Of a stretch of DNA of 64,000 nucleotides, positions 22,372-34,984 are shown piece by piece (position 1 is the stretch's first letter; each line of letters starts with the position of its first letter). The notes under the pieces are model-generated. The model was not told where the DNA came from and searched no databases. It was given only the letters and a program-made list of their open reading frames with translations. A program made the translations under genes and the position numbers. The stretch comes from Orientallactaga sibirica (lineage: Eukaryota > Chordata > Mammalia > Rodentia > Dipodidae): NCBI GenBank assembly GCA_036365145.1, contig JAEOAD010000603.1, forward strand, positions 2,294,001-2,358,000, given 5' to 3'.

Positions 22372-22630
22372 GGTTTTTTTTTTTTTCTTGAGGCAAGCCC
22401 AACAGACTGGCCTTTTTTGGCGGGGTGGGTGGGGGCGAGAATTGGTGCACTAGGGCCTCCAGCACAGTAATTCAACTCCAGATGTGTGTGCCACTACTTT
22501 GTGTACATGTGTGACCTTGCACTTGCATCACCCTGTGTGCCTGGCGTTTATGGGATCTGGGGAGTCAAATGTGGGCCCTTAGGCTTCACAGGCAAGCACC
22601 TTAACCACTAAGCCATTTCTATAACCCTAA
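22372..22630 (-). mobile_element. DIP-like SINE, long variant
   Basis: T-tract, 'gggcctccagcacagtaattcaactccag', 'cttgcacttgcatcaccctgtgtgcctggc', ending 'aaccactaagccatttctataaccc'. The middle has the extra 'tgtgtacatgtgtgacctt' block also seen at 49780 and 54025. Confidence 0.82.
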
Positions 22631-22634
22631 AGAG

Positions 22635-23890
22635 GTATTTCTGACTAAAGCACATTGAACAAGATTCACATTGTAAAATATGCTACATCAGTAATGCAAA
22701 TGAAGAAGCAGTGTGGAAGAAGCATGAGTAATTAGCCTGCCCAACTTCAATAGAAAAGAATCTGGTTTCCTCAATATATAAAGCCAAGCTTTATAGGGGA
22801 TAGAATGGAAAAGGCATAGACAGGTATTAGCTCTTTCTCTGACATATACTATCTGTGAACCATTAGAATAAACAGTTTTTTTTTTTTTTTCTAGTCCAAA
22901 TTTCCTCATCTAGAAGTTTAGTTCTCCTGGAGATTAGATTATCCTTGAATATTGAGTTAAATAACCACTGAGCAACCTCATCAGATGTTGCAAGGCACAG
23001 AATGGATGTTATCAAGGAAATCAAATGTAATGTGTAGTTGAAGAGACATTACAGAATATTTGAAGTCTTGAAATTATAATGAATTGAATTTAGGCATCTT
23101 AGACAGAAATTTTGTTGTCACAGGTCTTCACTAGGTTTTCTTGGCCTCTTTTTTCTAAGTTTATGCATAGTAAAGGAGGAATATTTGAAAAGTTAGGGGG
23201 CACAGGTCAGATATCTGCTTAAATTAAGTAGGTCATAACTTTTAGAAATTAGGTGTAGGCACAAATAAGTGATGTATAGATCTGAACAATTTAGTATTTT
23301 GAACTATTGCATAAATTAACACATCATGAGTTAAGAGTTTGAGAGAATCTCTATGAGGAAGAAGGAAAAACTTCAGCTTTGTAATTCAAACAAGCTGAGG
23401 GTAACCAGTCCACAGAGTCCCTTTCCTTTTCTGTTCTAAGTGTGGTCCAAGCACCAACAGAATCAACAAAGTCTGGGAACTTGCTTGAAATGCAGAGCAG
23501 CCTCTAGCCTGCTCCACATTCAGAAAGACCATCTCTATAATAACTGGAATCCATGTCCATTTGAAGGAAGGTTAATTTTTGAGAAAGAAATCTCCTTGAT
23601 GGTTTTGTTTACTCTGTTCCTCTCCTGCTTCAACATGAGCATGTGGACCTCACAACAGGAGCACCTGTGACTTGAAGCATTAGGATGCCAGGTGTGGCTC
23701 CAGATGGCAGAGAGACATCTCTGAATTATTAAGTGTGTCATAAATCTGTTTTTACATGGGAAGTAGATAATATTAATTAAACAAAATATGAGTTTGAAAA
23801 ATTATTATTTAAATTTTACTAGACTCCCTTTGTGCAAGGAAATGCTGAAACACAGTAGTGATTCAGATATTATTATCAACAAGAGTTGTT
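22635..23890. other. Unannotated stretch
   Basis: No gene or recognised repeat. Short ORFs occur on both strands at 23440-23740 with no recognisable protein. Confidence 0.5.
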
Positions 23891-23894
23891 AGCA

Positions 23895-24030
23895 TTTTTA
23901 GTTTTTATTTATTCACACTTGCAGGGGGAAGTGTCTCTTGCATTGCAAACAAATGTCTGACAGACTTGACACGGGTGGCTGGGTAACTGGATTTGGGCCA
24001 ACAGGCTTTGCCAGCAAGCGCCTTTAAACA
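23895..24030 (-). mobile_element. DIP-like SINE fragment
   Basis: 'tttttagtttttatttattcacacttgc' and 'gctgggtaactggatttgggcc...ggctttgccagcaagcgcctttaa' are the reverse DIP ends; the middle is degraded. Confidence 0.55.
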
Positions 24031-26150
24031 AAAATGTTTTGAATGATGTAAAAGTTGCTATTGAAGAAATTTGATTGTGAAATTGATAGTATTTCATTAT
24101 TATTATCAGGAAAAATGCAATTGGTAGCATCAAGTTGGGGTAAATAGGAGGGGTATAGAACAAGGTATTTATGTTTCAGTGATTTGGGCAAAGAATATAA
24201 ATCTTAGCCTTACATGCAGTAGGAATGCATATTTGAAGAGGGTCAATAGATATTTGCATGATAGGATCTTACCGGCTATTATGTACCTAGATGTTTGTGT
24301 CAAGGAAGTAAAATGAGTATGAGGGGAACCTAACATCAACTGAATATTATCCAGAATTCAGGAAGAAGAGTAAGGAACAGAAGCTAAAAGTGTCTCTAAA
24401 ATGTTGAGCTTGGAGATACAGCTGGATCACTGAAGTCAATTAAAGTTAAGTGTGTGGAGAGAATCCTGACAATATGTTATAGAGTATTGGAAATTCCTCA
24501 AATTAGAAATTGAAGTAATATTTATGAAAGATTAGGGTTTTAAGTACCTGTTTTGAAGTCATCAGTGAGAACTAAGAGCTTGTGAGACATAAACAACTTG
24601 TGGAAATAAAGTTTAAATGGAAAGTATAATGTAACTGCTTTCACCCTGTATATACTGTCTGACATGGAGAAAAACATGGAGGAGAGCAAACTACTATGAC
24701 TTTAGTTTTAAATTGCCTTCTTGGAACCATGTGTACGGATAATGATGCCAATCTTCTGATATCCTCTACCAGGATTGTGTTCTTTGAACAAATAGGTAGA
24801 GGCTTTTCCACTGGTGGGAGGAGTGCAGGGAACCTAGAGAAAAGTCACATAGTGGCATCTGCTCTCAAAGAAAAACCAATTGGAAATTTCCCTGAATCAG
24901 TGGAAAGTTCAGCTCAAATGTCACACAGTAAGTGTCCAGCATGATAAATAATAAGAGTACATATGTGTGGCAAATTATTTAAAATTTCCTAACAGCTAGA
25001 GTGAAGACAGAAATTGAACAACATCCAGGAAAAAGAAAAGGCATTTTTCAAAGGCTTGAGACACAGATGACATGAAACATCTGAACTGTGACCAAACCTC
25101 CACACATGACTGTTACCATTATTTTTGATATGCACTTACTTGACTTTGATTAATATAAATTTGTTTTTTTAAATATGATTGCTATAAAATGTCCTGTTTC
25201 AAGGAATGACCATAACCCTTGGCTCTATTCTTTGGGATTGGCCGTAGCCTGAGGAATGATGTGCTTCTGTTGTATTTGTCTTGCCACTTATAATCAATAG
25301 CATTCAGCTTATAACTTTTTGAGTTTTTAAAAAATTAAATTCACATAGTTGGCTGAAACAAATTCTCTTCATTTACAACATAGTGTATTGATTTTAAGCA
25401 TTACTTGATGCTTGAAGGGGACATTCTCATAACCTTTAGGGGTTAGGAAAATAATTATCAAGGTAGACTCATTTTCCCTCAGAATTATCCTCTTGAAGAA
25501 GTTCATTCTACCATTATATTTCTGCATGGGGAAAGGAGTAGTTATATATCATACTGGTCTATTTGTAAAACAACAGAAAAAAATGGTAAAAATTTTTGAA
25601 AATTAAAAGTTTTTTTCCTTAAGCTAATAATTTAAAGACTCATACTTGATGAATTTCATGTACAGTGGCTTTATAAAACACTCACTTTTAAAGTCTTGCC
25701 AAATGAGAATAAATCTAGAATTTAAAAGTATGAATGTAGATAATGTGACAGTATAAAGTCACCACACTCACACTTCACATCCTTTCCTGGCAAGAACATA
25801 GATCTGATAACACAATAGACTTTGCTTCTAATTTATGTTTTTCCAAGTGACATCATCTCATTTATGATTAACATAGATAATGTTCAGAGGCCTAAGGAGC
25901 AGAAGGATATCTGACATTACACTTCATAAGTGCATATGTGTATTTGATGTTGTTTGATCTGGATGTGTATGCACAGAAACAATATGGTTATGGTTGGATA
26001 TCTCACCTAGGAAAGCATAATGACATCTGTGATTACATCTCTCATCTAGAAAACTATGATGGTATTTGTCATTACATCTGTGACATATATCATTATATCT
26101 GTAATGTTAAAGTAGTCCTTTGTGAGAATTCAGGTTCAACTGATGTTCTT
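24031..26150. other. SINE-free stretch of about 2.1 kb
   Basis: No gene and no recognised repeat, unusual in so SINE-dense a window. A degenerate repeat of about 50 bases containing 'gacatctgtgattacatctctcatct' lies at 25995-26110. Candidate for conserved non-coding sequence. Confidence 0.5.
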
Positions 26151-26157
26151 TCTTTCT

Positions 26158-26322
26158 TTCTTTTTTTTTTTTTTTTTTTCTGAGGTAGGGTCTCACTCTA
26201 GACCAGGCTGACCTGAAATTCACTATATAGTCTCAGGGTGGCCTTGAACTCACGGTGATCCTCCTACCTCTGCCTCCCAAGTGCTGGGATTAAAGGCGTG
26301 CACCACCATGCCTGGCTGTGAT
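26158..26322 (-). mobile_element. B1 SINE, well preserved
   Basis: T-tract, 'tgaggtagggtctcactctagaccaggctgacctg' to 'gctgggattaaaggcgtgcaccaccatgcctggct'. Confidence 0.95.
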
Positions 26323-26629
26323 GTTCCTTCTTTTATATACTTGCTGTTGCTTAGGAGTTGGCAATGTGTGACTAATATATACATGTGGAGTGTAATTAGC
26401 ACTTATTCTGTAGATAGAGGTGAGCTATCAACCAAAATGTTTTTCCATGATCTCAAGACTCTGAAAACACATGAGAAGTCAAGTAGAGCCAAACTGCATT
26501 CATTTTCCCAGTGTTAAATCCAAGGAAAACCTCATGCTTTATGTAGTACCAAAACCTGGAGAAGCAAACACACATATATAGAGAGCTGAAGGGATGCACT
26601 AAGTCTTACCATTTAGGACTAAATTTAAT

Positions 26630-26850
26630 TTTTCTTTCTTTAGTTGTTAGAGACAGAGAGAGGGAGAGAGACAGAGAGAGAGAGAGAGTGTGTGAGAATG
26701 GGCATGCCAGGGCTTCTAGCCACTAGGGATGAACTCCAGACGCATGTCCACCATGTACATCTAGCTTATGTGGGACCTGGAGAATCGAACCAGGGTCATT
26801 AGGCTTCACAGGCATGTGCTTTAACTGCTAAGCCATCTCTCCAGCCCAGG
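26630..26850 (-). mobile_element. DIP-like SINE
   Basis: '(AG)n gtgtgtgagaatgggcatgcc', 'tagccactagggatgaactccag', ending 'taactgctaagccatctctccagccc'. Flanks 'aggactaaattt' (26613-26624 and 26848-26859) form a target-site duplication. Confidence 0.93.
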
Positions 26851-26996
26851 ACTAAATTTTATTTTGGACCAAACAGAGTTTGGTAACTCTTCCATTCCTG
26901 ATGTAAACTGAGAGCAGACGTTGCTGGGAAAGGTTGGGTAGCCAAAATATTTCCGTAAGTTATTGGAAAATGCTTCATGATACCCTATAGAGAAGA

Positions 26997-29396
26997 TATT
27001 GACCAAGTAGGCTTCATCCTGGAACTCAGGGGTGGTTCAACATAGGGTGGTCTGTCAATGTAATACACCACATAAACAAGCTTATAAACAAAAACCACAT
27101 GATCATTTCGATAGATGCAGAAAAAGCCTTTGACAAAATACAACATCACTTCATGATCAAAACATTGGAGAGAATAGGCATGGATAGCCCATATTTCAAC
27201 ATAATAAAGGCTATATATAAAGCTCCTAAAGCCCAAGTAATTCTAAATGGGGAGAGACTGAAGGAATTCCTATTGAGATCAGGAACAAGGCAGGGGTGTC
27301 CACTCTCACCTCTGCTCTTCAACATAGTGCTAGAAGTACTAGCTCCAGCAATAAGATAGGAGAAAGAAATAAAAGAGATACAAATTGGAAAGGAAGAAGT
27401 AAAGTTAGCCCTATTTGCAGACGACATGACTCTATGCATAAGTGACCTGAGAACCTCCATTTCAAAACTCTTAAAGGTGATTAATGCCTTCAGAAAAGTA
27501 GCCGGATATAAGATCAATGCACAGAAACGAGTAGCCTTTTTGTATGCAAAAGACAAAGATACAAAAAAAAGAAATTATTAACATTGTCCCATTTTCAATA
27601 GCAACAAAGAAAATAAAATACCTTGGAATTACATTAACCAAGGAAGTGAAAGACCTATACAATGAAAACATAAAAACTCTCAAGAAAGAAATTGAGGAGG
27701 TCCTACGGTAAATGGAAAGACCTCCCATGCTCCTGGATAGGCAGAATTAACATTGTGAAAATGGCAATCTTACCAAAAGTAATATATACATTTAATACAA
27801 TGCCAATAAAAATCCCAGCTTCTTTCTTCACTGAGATAGAAAAAACTATCTCAAAATTCATATGGAATTCAGAAGGCCTTGGATATCCAAGCATATCCTC
27901 AGCAAAAGAAACACCTCTGGAGGCATCACCATACCTGATCTAAAGCTATGCTACAAGCCATTGTAATAAAAACAACATGGTACTGGCATAAAAACAGGAA
28001 TATAGACCAATGGAACAGAATAGAAGACCTGGACTTTGGGTCAAGTAGCTATAGCTACTTGATACTTGACAAAGGCCCTACCAATGCATAATGGAAAAAA
28101 AGACAGCATCCTCAACAAATGGTGCTGTATAAACTGGACAACCATATGTAGGAAAATGAAACTCGATCCACACATCTCACCATACACAAAAATCAAGTCC
28201 CAATGGATCAAAGACCTTAATATAAAACCAGAAACTCTGCTACCACTGGAAGAAAAAATAGGAGGAACCTTCCATGACATAGTAGTGGGAAAAGACTTCC
28301 TGAACAAAAACCCAGCAGCTCAGGAAATTAAACAATCACTCAACCATTAGTATCTCATGAAGCTGAAAAGCTTTTTCACTGACAAATATACTGTAATTGA
28401 AGCCAGAAGATTACCCACAGAATGGGAGAAAATTTTTGCCAGCTATACAACTGGCAGAGGCCTAATTTCTAGAATTTACAAAGAACTCCAAAGCCTAAAC
28501 AGTAAATCGTCAAATAACCCATTCACAAAATGGGGCAGAGAACTGCACAGGGAGTTCTCAGAGGAAGAAATACAAATAGCAAACATACATTTAGGAACAT
28601 GTTCAACATCCCTAATCATCAGGGAAGTGCAAATTTAAACAACTATGAGATTCCACCTTACCCCAGTAAGGATGGCTAACATTAAAAAAAAAAAAAAATG
28701 AAAACAAATGCTGGAGAAATAGGAACAAGCTTTCTCTGTTGGTGGGAATGTAAAATGGTTCAACCATTATGGAAAGCTATATGGGGACTCCTGAAAAGGA
28801 TGACTATAGACCTACCAACAGCTCCAGTTATTCCCTTACTGGGCATTTACCCTAAAGGCTCCAAGCCTCAGATCAGAGAGATTTGCTCAACCATGTTTAT
28901 AGCTTCTCAATTCATAATAGCTAAGAGCTGAGCTGGAATCAACCCAGATGTCCATCACTAGGTGAATGGATAACACAGATGTCTTTTAGCTATACTATGG
29001 AATTCTATGTAGCAGTAAGGAAAGATGAAATAATGAAATTTGAAAAAAAATGGTCGAATATGGAACAGATCATCCTCAGTGAGCTCACCCAATCACAAAA
29101 AGATAATTGTTGCATGGTCTCATTCATCTGTGGCTCCTAACCTGAATCCGCCCAAGGTGCTGTCATACCTAATAAGTACCCTGAGGACCAGACAATAGGG
29201 ATTTTGGGATGGGGTGTAGAGTAAGGGTAGGAGGACAAAAATAGGACAGAGACTTAGCCTATCCCCCATAACTCTTGACTACCCCCACAATGCATGACCA
29301 CATTCCCCACTCCCTTTGGAGGAGGGAGGACAGGGAGGAGGATAATGGAGTCACCAATATGAATGTAAAATTAGAATAATATAAATAAATAAATAA
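26997..29396 (+). mobile_element. 5'-truncated LINE-1 (ORF2 RT domain to 3' end)
   Basis: Begins inside ORF2 at 'gaccaagtaggcttcatc' and runs to an A-rich 3' end ('aaataaataaataaatt', about 29380). Visible pieces: [15 protein letters not shown] (27099), [15 protein letters not shown] (27282), the reverse transcriptase catalytic FADDM (27414-27428), [12 protein letters not shown] (27730), the C-terminal region (28060-28930) and a non-coding 3'UTR. One base is missing near 27018 and stops and frameshifts break ORF2 in several places, so it is dead. It is the longest L1 coding stretch in the window and one of the least diverged. Confidence 0.93.
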
Positions 29397-29454
29397 ATTA
29401 TTTAAAAAACCATTTAAAATAAAAATAACACCAAATAAAATAGTCCAGATAAGA

Positions 29455-29660
29455 TTTTTTTTTAAATAAAGGAAACCATTTATTGACCCTGGAATCTTAA
29501 AACAGAAAGTGCCTACTCCACCCAGTTCAGGATCTCTGGCAGTAAATGCAGGGCTTCGAGGGTTGTAGGTCTTGTTCATTTAGCACTCAAAAACTGAGGA
29601 AGTCTGCATCGCTTTATCTTAAATTTATTAGATTGAATATTACCACTCCCTTCCTTTTCA
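29455..29660 (-). pseudogene. Possible retrocopy tail of an unidentified transcript
   Basis: The reverse strand reads '...ccagggtcaataaatggtttcctttatttaaaaaaaaa', i.e. a polyadenylation signal about 16 bases before an A-run, the layout of a processed transcript end. The sequence upstream of it does not match any protein I recognise, and no target-site duplication was found. Confidence 0.25.
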
Positions 29661-30550
29661 GGATGAAGAGGAAGAATGAAGAACATCAGGTCAAATTTTA
29701 TTTTATTTTTTTTTTTGACGGAGGGAACAATTATATAAAGGGACATGAGAAAGGAAATACAAAGAATTCTTTTGACAGCCAGCATTTATTTCAGTAAGAA
29801 AAGGGATGACCTGGCCCTTAATATATCCTTTCATGGAGGAGCACTTGGCCATGAGTTGGGGACTCCTTGCTCCTGGGCACCAGCATGAAGGGTAAAATTG
29901 GTGATGTGAATCATCTCACTGGATCATTCTGAACCTAATTGAATTGATAGCCTGCAAGTCCTACAGGGTTATTGATAAGATTTACCCTTAGATCTACTTA
30001 TTTTATATTCTGTTTGTGGTCTTCCCAAAGTTTAGTGACTATTTACTTTTAGGAACACTGATAGAGTCAGGAAGAGAGAAATAAATTATTGTGCTATTTA
30101 ATCACTCATCTATATTACCAAGGTTAAACAAAGGTATAACACCATAAAGCTCAATTGTTCTCAGTCCCCACTTAGAGATGAAAAATTGTGAGGTAGCATT
30201 CTGAGGTTTCTAAAGTAAATATTGATTAGAAGTTCTCCCCACTGTGCTACCAAAGATATTTAATGGTCTGCTGGTTTGTCTCTGTGACAGTACATTGTCA
30301 TTATTACTATAGTTCAGCATTTCTTTCCCATCAGGCTATAAGTGTCACAGGGCCAGCATTTCTTTTCAGCAGAAGACCTGGCACTTTAACGAGAGTCAGC
30401 TATTGCCTTCAAACATCACATTTTAAAAGAGAAGTATCTCACTTTCTTCTACTGACTTTAATTTTAAATACTATTATTTTCTGTTACACTTGGTAAAGTG
30501 TCAAGAAATAGTGAACATTATAAAAATTCTTTTGAGTAAACTTTACATTC
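29661..30550. other. Unannotated stretch
   Basis: No gene or recognised repeat beyond a T-run at 29701-29716. Confidence 0.45.
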
Positions 30551-30554
30551 AACA

Positions 30555-30730
30555 GTGTGTCCTGGAACATACTTGTAATAACAGCATGGAAGCAGAGACA
30601 GGAGGACTAGGTGTTCAGTGTTCCTCACCAGCATAGAGAATCCAAGAACAGCCAGGGCTACATGAGACCCACCTTATCTCAAAAAGAAAAGAAAGAAAAG
30701 AAGATAAAAGAAAAGAAAAAAAGAGAAAAG
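30555..30730 (+). mobile_element. B1 SINE, diverged
   Basis: 'gtgtcctggaacatacttgtaataacagcatggaagcagagacaggaggactagg', 'agccagggctacatgagacccaccttatctc', long (AAAG)n tail. Confidence 0.72.
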
Positions 30731-31000
30731 TCAGGGCTCTGGAAACATCTCAGAGGTTAAAGGTGCTTGCTTGAAAGCTTACTGACCTGGGTTTGTTTCC
30801 CAAGTATCCATATAAGTCCAGATGCACAAAGTGGCACATGCAACTGGAGGTCATTTGTAGCAATAGGAGGCCCTAGAGCATCCATAGTGTTTCTCCCTCC
30901 CTCTTTCTCTCTCTTCCTTTCCCTTCCTCTCTCTCTCTCTATTTCTCAAATATATATAAAAAAATAAAACAACAATAATAAATAAAAAAAGAAATGGCTG
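30731..31000 (+). mobile_element. DIP-like SINE
   Basis: 'gggctctggaaacatctcagaggttaaaggtgcttgcttg' to a pyrimidine run and 'aaataaaacaacaataataaataaa'. Adjoins the B1 tail. Confidence 0.83.
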
Positions 31001-32220
31001 AAAAAGAAAAATGCACAGGTTCATGTACACATGAGGATTCATGTATTTATAGTATTTTTTTATCTTCCATACCATCCCATTTAAGTATAATGGATTATTA
31101 ATCAAGAATCAAAATCCATTATAAACACTGATTTCTGTATTTTGACAATAGGAAAGTGCAAATAATTATGTATAATTCATTTATTTTGGAAAATACATAG
31201 GCTTTTCAAGAATATTTCCCAATACAAAAGTGAAGAGTTCAGTGCTTGGGTGATTAAATATACTCCAAAACCTGAAACAGGTGAGTGGATTATGGGGGAA
31301 ATGCACTGACAGGATGCCTAACTGACAGAAGGCAGTGGGGGAATAGTTCCAGAATTTTTGGGACAAAGAGAAATTTAGGACCCAGAGGTAAATGCTGCTG
31401 AATTTGAAGTGAGGGTGGGCTGTTAGCCAAGCACAGAACAGATGTCCTCTGCAAGGTGCATGTGAAATGACACCCTTACTCTTTCACTAAAGGGATTGTG
31501 GGTGGAAGAAGAGCTCCTGACCAGATCTTAAGGCTTAAAAATGTAAAAATATCTAAAAACTAAAATAAAGAAGTTCATATCCAGTACAGCCAGTCTCCAT
31601 TTCTGGTTCCTAAAATTAATGATGCACATTTATTAGTTTTAGATGTAGCATACATTTTTTTTTAATTATGGGTTTTAATTGATGATACCATGGAAACAAC
31701 AACAACAACAAAAAAGACTTTGCTTGGCTTGGCAAAAATGCAAGAAAGATAAGCTCTTTGGGGAGGAATAAACCTGTTCTAATCTCTGTCCTAAAGTCTT
31801 TTCATAATGTGTGTGTAAGCCTTAGAAATGCTTGTATGTAATGTCCTACTCTAATTATTTCATTTGGCTACAAGGAATGGGTAAAGTATGCTTTAATAAT
31901 TTTGATGCTAACATTGCCATGTGGCATCATTAAGTCATTTGGAAATGATAATGCCCCAGGTTAGTCAATATTTTTGGAGCTGTTTACTTGTTAAATATTT
32001 TTGAAACTAAACCAAATAGAATTTGTTGTGGTGAAATAGAATACAGAAAATGACTGTGTCAACTTTATTTTTCTCTTGTGTAAGTAGAAGCAAAAAATAA
32101 AACCCACAGTGCTTAAATGTATGCCTTCCTTCTCCCATTGGCATTGCTGTAATCAGGGACTCTCCATGTTTCAGAAATTCCTGGGCAGTCTCCCTGACGC
32201 CACCAATCCCCATCCTCATC
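31001..32220. other. Unannotated stretch
   Basis: No gene or recognised repeat; (AAC)n at 31697-31711. Confidence 0.5.
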
Positions 32221-32221
32221 C

Positions 32222-32385
32222 ATCCTAAATACTGCAGCCATTCTTATCTTTCTAACACTCAGTTACAGTCCTTGTCACTTTCCTGCTTATAAAATGTTCA
32301 TGTTTTCCAGTCACCTACATAACAGCCAAACTCCCCAGCCTGATATGATACTCCCTTGTTATCTGGGTGCTGCCATTATGTCTGG
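32222..32385. mobile_element. LINE-2 remnant
   Basis: 'actgcagccattcttatctttctaac', 'gtcactttcctgcttataaaatgttcatg', 'aacagccaaactccccagcctgatatgatactccc' follow the known L2 3' wording (ctgcagccacactggcctcc..., cctgcttaaaacc, aaactcctcagcctgg). Old and non-functional; I am unsure of its orientation. Confidence 0.6.
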
Positions 32386-32911
32386 TTTCACTTTTCACTT
32401 GCCTGATATATTTTCTACATCTAGTAGACTGAATTTCTTCAATATCACAAATGTTCATTAAGTGCTTAATTTTCTCATACTTTAAGCAAGGTACTGGAGA
32501 TTCAGCTACAAAGTAGGACCTGGTCTTTTCTAGGGAGCTCAGACTCCAGTAACTTCCTTTTTTACAGAGAATATTTCTGAGGATGTCCCCCACCTCGGGT
32601 TCTGAAATTGGGAAGAAGACAGAGCTCTCTCTATATTTTCTTTTCAACACATATATACCTACATTAAGTATTAACAGACTAGAAACATATATTCATAATA
32701 AATATAATAACTAGAAAAATAAGCGCTAAGAAAAAGCTGAATACACATTTTTTTTCTATCGAAATATGTATTAAACAGTGCTGGACATTTTTCAATTATG
32801 TGATTTGACACAATACTGACCTGATGAGATGAAGTGATGAGAATGACATGGGATTATGATGCAATGTAGCCTTATGCTCTTTTGGTTGGCAATTGTACAT
32901 AGATTAAAAAA

Positions 32912-33225
32912 ACATGGGTCTGGGGAGATAGCTCAGTTGTTATCTGCCATGTGAGCATGAGAACCTGAGTTTACATCACCAGCACACACATAAAAGTTGT
33001 TGGCAGAATGTGTGTCTGTAATCCCAGCATCAATGCAGAGACAACAGGATCTCTTGGACTCTTACAGCCAGACTGATGATTTCCAAATTCAGTGAGAGAT
33101 TGTCTCAAAAAATGAGGTAGATTTGAGGAAAACACCTGATATCAACTCCAGGCTCCACTCACATCTGTGTACAAATAGGAACACACAGACATGCTTCTCA
33201 CACCCACCCACACAAAACCCAAACC
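32912..33225 (+). mobile_element. B4-type SINE (ID/B1 chimera)
   Basis: Left part 'gggtctggggagatagctcagttgttatctgccatg'; right part 'gtctgtaatcccagcatcaatgcagagacaacaggatct...agtgagagattgtctcaaaaaatgagg'; CA-rich end. Confidence 0.75.
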
Positions 33226-33244
33226 ACATCTTTATCACTGCACT

Positions 33245-33475
33245 ATTTTACCTCAGATAGCACTTAATGTGTGCCCGCCAAGTACTTTTCCAGTGTTAAT
33301 TATTCCTTAGACTTACATGACTTATTGCATAGTTTCTATTTTCCCCAGTTTATGTAGGAGCAAACTGTGGAAAAGAGAGGTCATAGACTTATCTTAGATC
33401 ACTAGATGATACAACCAGTGAGATATTTTGACTTAAATCTCACACTGTTACATATCATACTGTCATGTTCCATTT
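33245..33475 (+). mobile_element. MIR SINE remnant
   Basis: 'gcacttaatgtgtgcccgccaagtacttttccagtg', 'ctattttccccagtttatgtaggagcaaactgtggaaaagagagg' follow MIR order (tgtgccaggcactgtgctaagtgc, attttacagatgaggaaactgagg). Confidence 0.7.
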
Positions 33476-33849
33476 GTAATTTCCATTGCAATTCATAGAT
33501 CAAAATAATCATTATCCATGAGCACTTGAAATAACAAGAATATATATCATATAAATTATGTTTCTTTACTAGTTAGATGAAAATGTACTCCTGGGACTCT
33601 TCTTTCATACTTTTGATCTTGTACATTTCAACCTCTGTTATATAAGTGAAACTCCATGGAAAGTACAGAATTGCCTGATGGAAAGAAAATTGGTATGACA
33701 TGTCTTCTCTTATTAAGGCTTTAATCAAACCTGTCTTGGCCATTCCACTGTTTTCTTCTCTGTTCTACTTATAACCAAAAAGAAACGTTGGAAATGAGCC
33801 CTAAAAATAGACTTATGGCATTTGGAGCTGAAACAAAAATTGGAACTCT

Positions 33850-34020
33850 CATCTAAATAAATGTCTAAAATACTAGTGTGGTGTATATACCTTTCATCCC
33901 AATACTCATGAGAATAAAGTAGGAAGATCATTGTAAGTTAGAGGCAAGCCTAGTCTACACATTGTTACAGATAGCCTGAGCTACAGTGATTTATTGCTTC
34001 AAAAAAGCAAAACACAAAAA
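33850..34020 (+). mobile_element. B1 SINE, highly diverged
   Basis: 'actagtgtggtgtatatacctttcatcccaatactcatgag', 'aagatcattgtaagttagaggcaagcctagtc', 'cctgagctacagtgatttattgcttc' and an A-rich tail. Confidence 0.6.
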
Positions 34021-34980
34021 ATAACTAAAGTTATATTTAACTTAGTTAAAATAATGCATATAGAATTCAAACTTTTCTTCAGTATACACAAACTATATTC
34101 AATAAATATTAATAAAATATTTGTTATATAAGACATACCCACTTGAGATTTCAGCGGATTATAACATATCTTTTTCAGGCTACTGACATTTGGTTTGTCA
34201 AAACTAAACCAAGTCTGGCTTAGATGTTAGGGAAAATAACTATTACCCATTTTTCAGGAGGAAAAAAACAGGAAAGAGTATGCACAAAATGTGAAAGGCC
34301 AAAATTAATGGGTAAATACATAGCCCTTAAATTTAAGATCTCAGAGATTCATTTTACAGAGGTAGGATCTGGCATATTTTTAGAAACATCTTCATGTCTA
34401 TTTCTGATAATCTATTTCTATATTTCTTATCAATTAATATTGATTACTTTAAAATTCTCACTTGGTTTTAAACTCTCATATAATAAACATTAATTTACTA
34501 ATTATTACCTCATTGCTTTTCAATACTCAAGGGTGGTGGAAAATGAGATGCTCTTTATGTAATTAGGGTTTAGTGAAATCCATTACGAAAGAGTTGAGCT
34601 TTTTAGAAGTGTCTGTATATGAATATTGCAAACACAACAAAGACTTTAGGCCTACAAGCAAGTATCGCAGAGAATGCAAACTATAAAATCCAATTCATCC
34701 CAAGCTTTGTCAGTATGTCACACGTCTGAGGGATATGAATCTTTGCACCTTCACTTATAAAGTCCTACTTGTATTAGTTTACATGTAGGTCACCTGCATA
34801 TTAAAATAATGATTCCAGTGCTAGTTTCAGTTCAAATATTATTTAGGATTTACTGGTTTACATTTTGTTTCTTTGTTTACTTCATTATCCCGTATATTTA
34901 AAATAGTGCCACATAATTCATAAGGACCTATCTGATAAAGGAATAGTATCCCAAATATAGATTTACATTAATTCATCAAG
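34021..34980. other. Unannotated AT-rich stretch
   Basis: No gene or recognised repeat. Confidence 0.5.
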
Positions 34981-34984
34981 AAGA

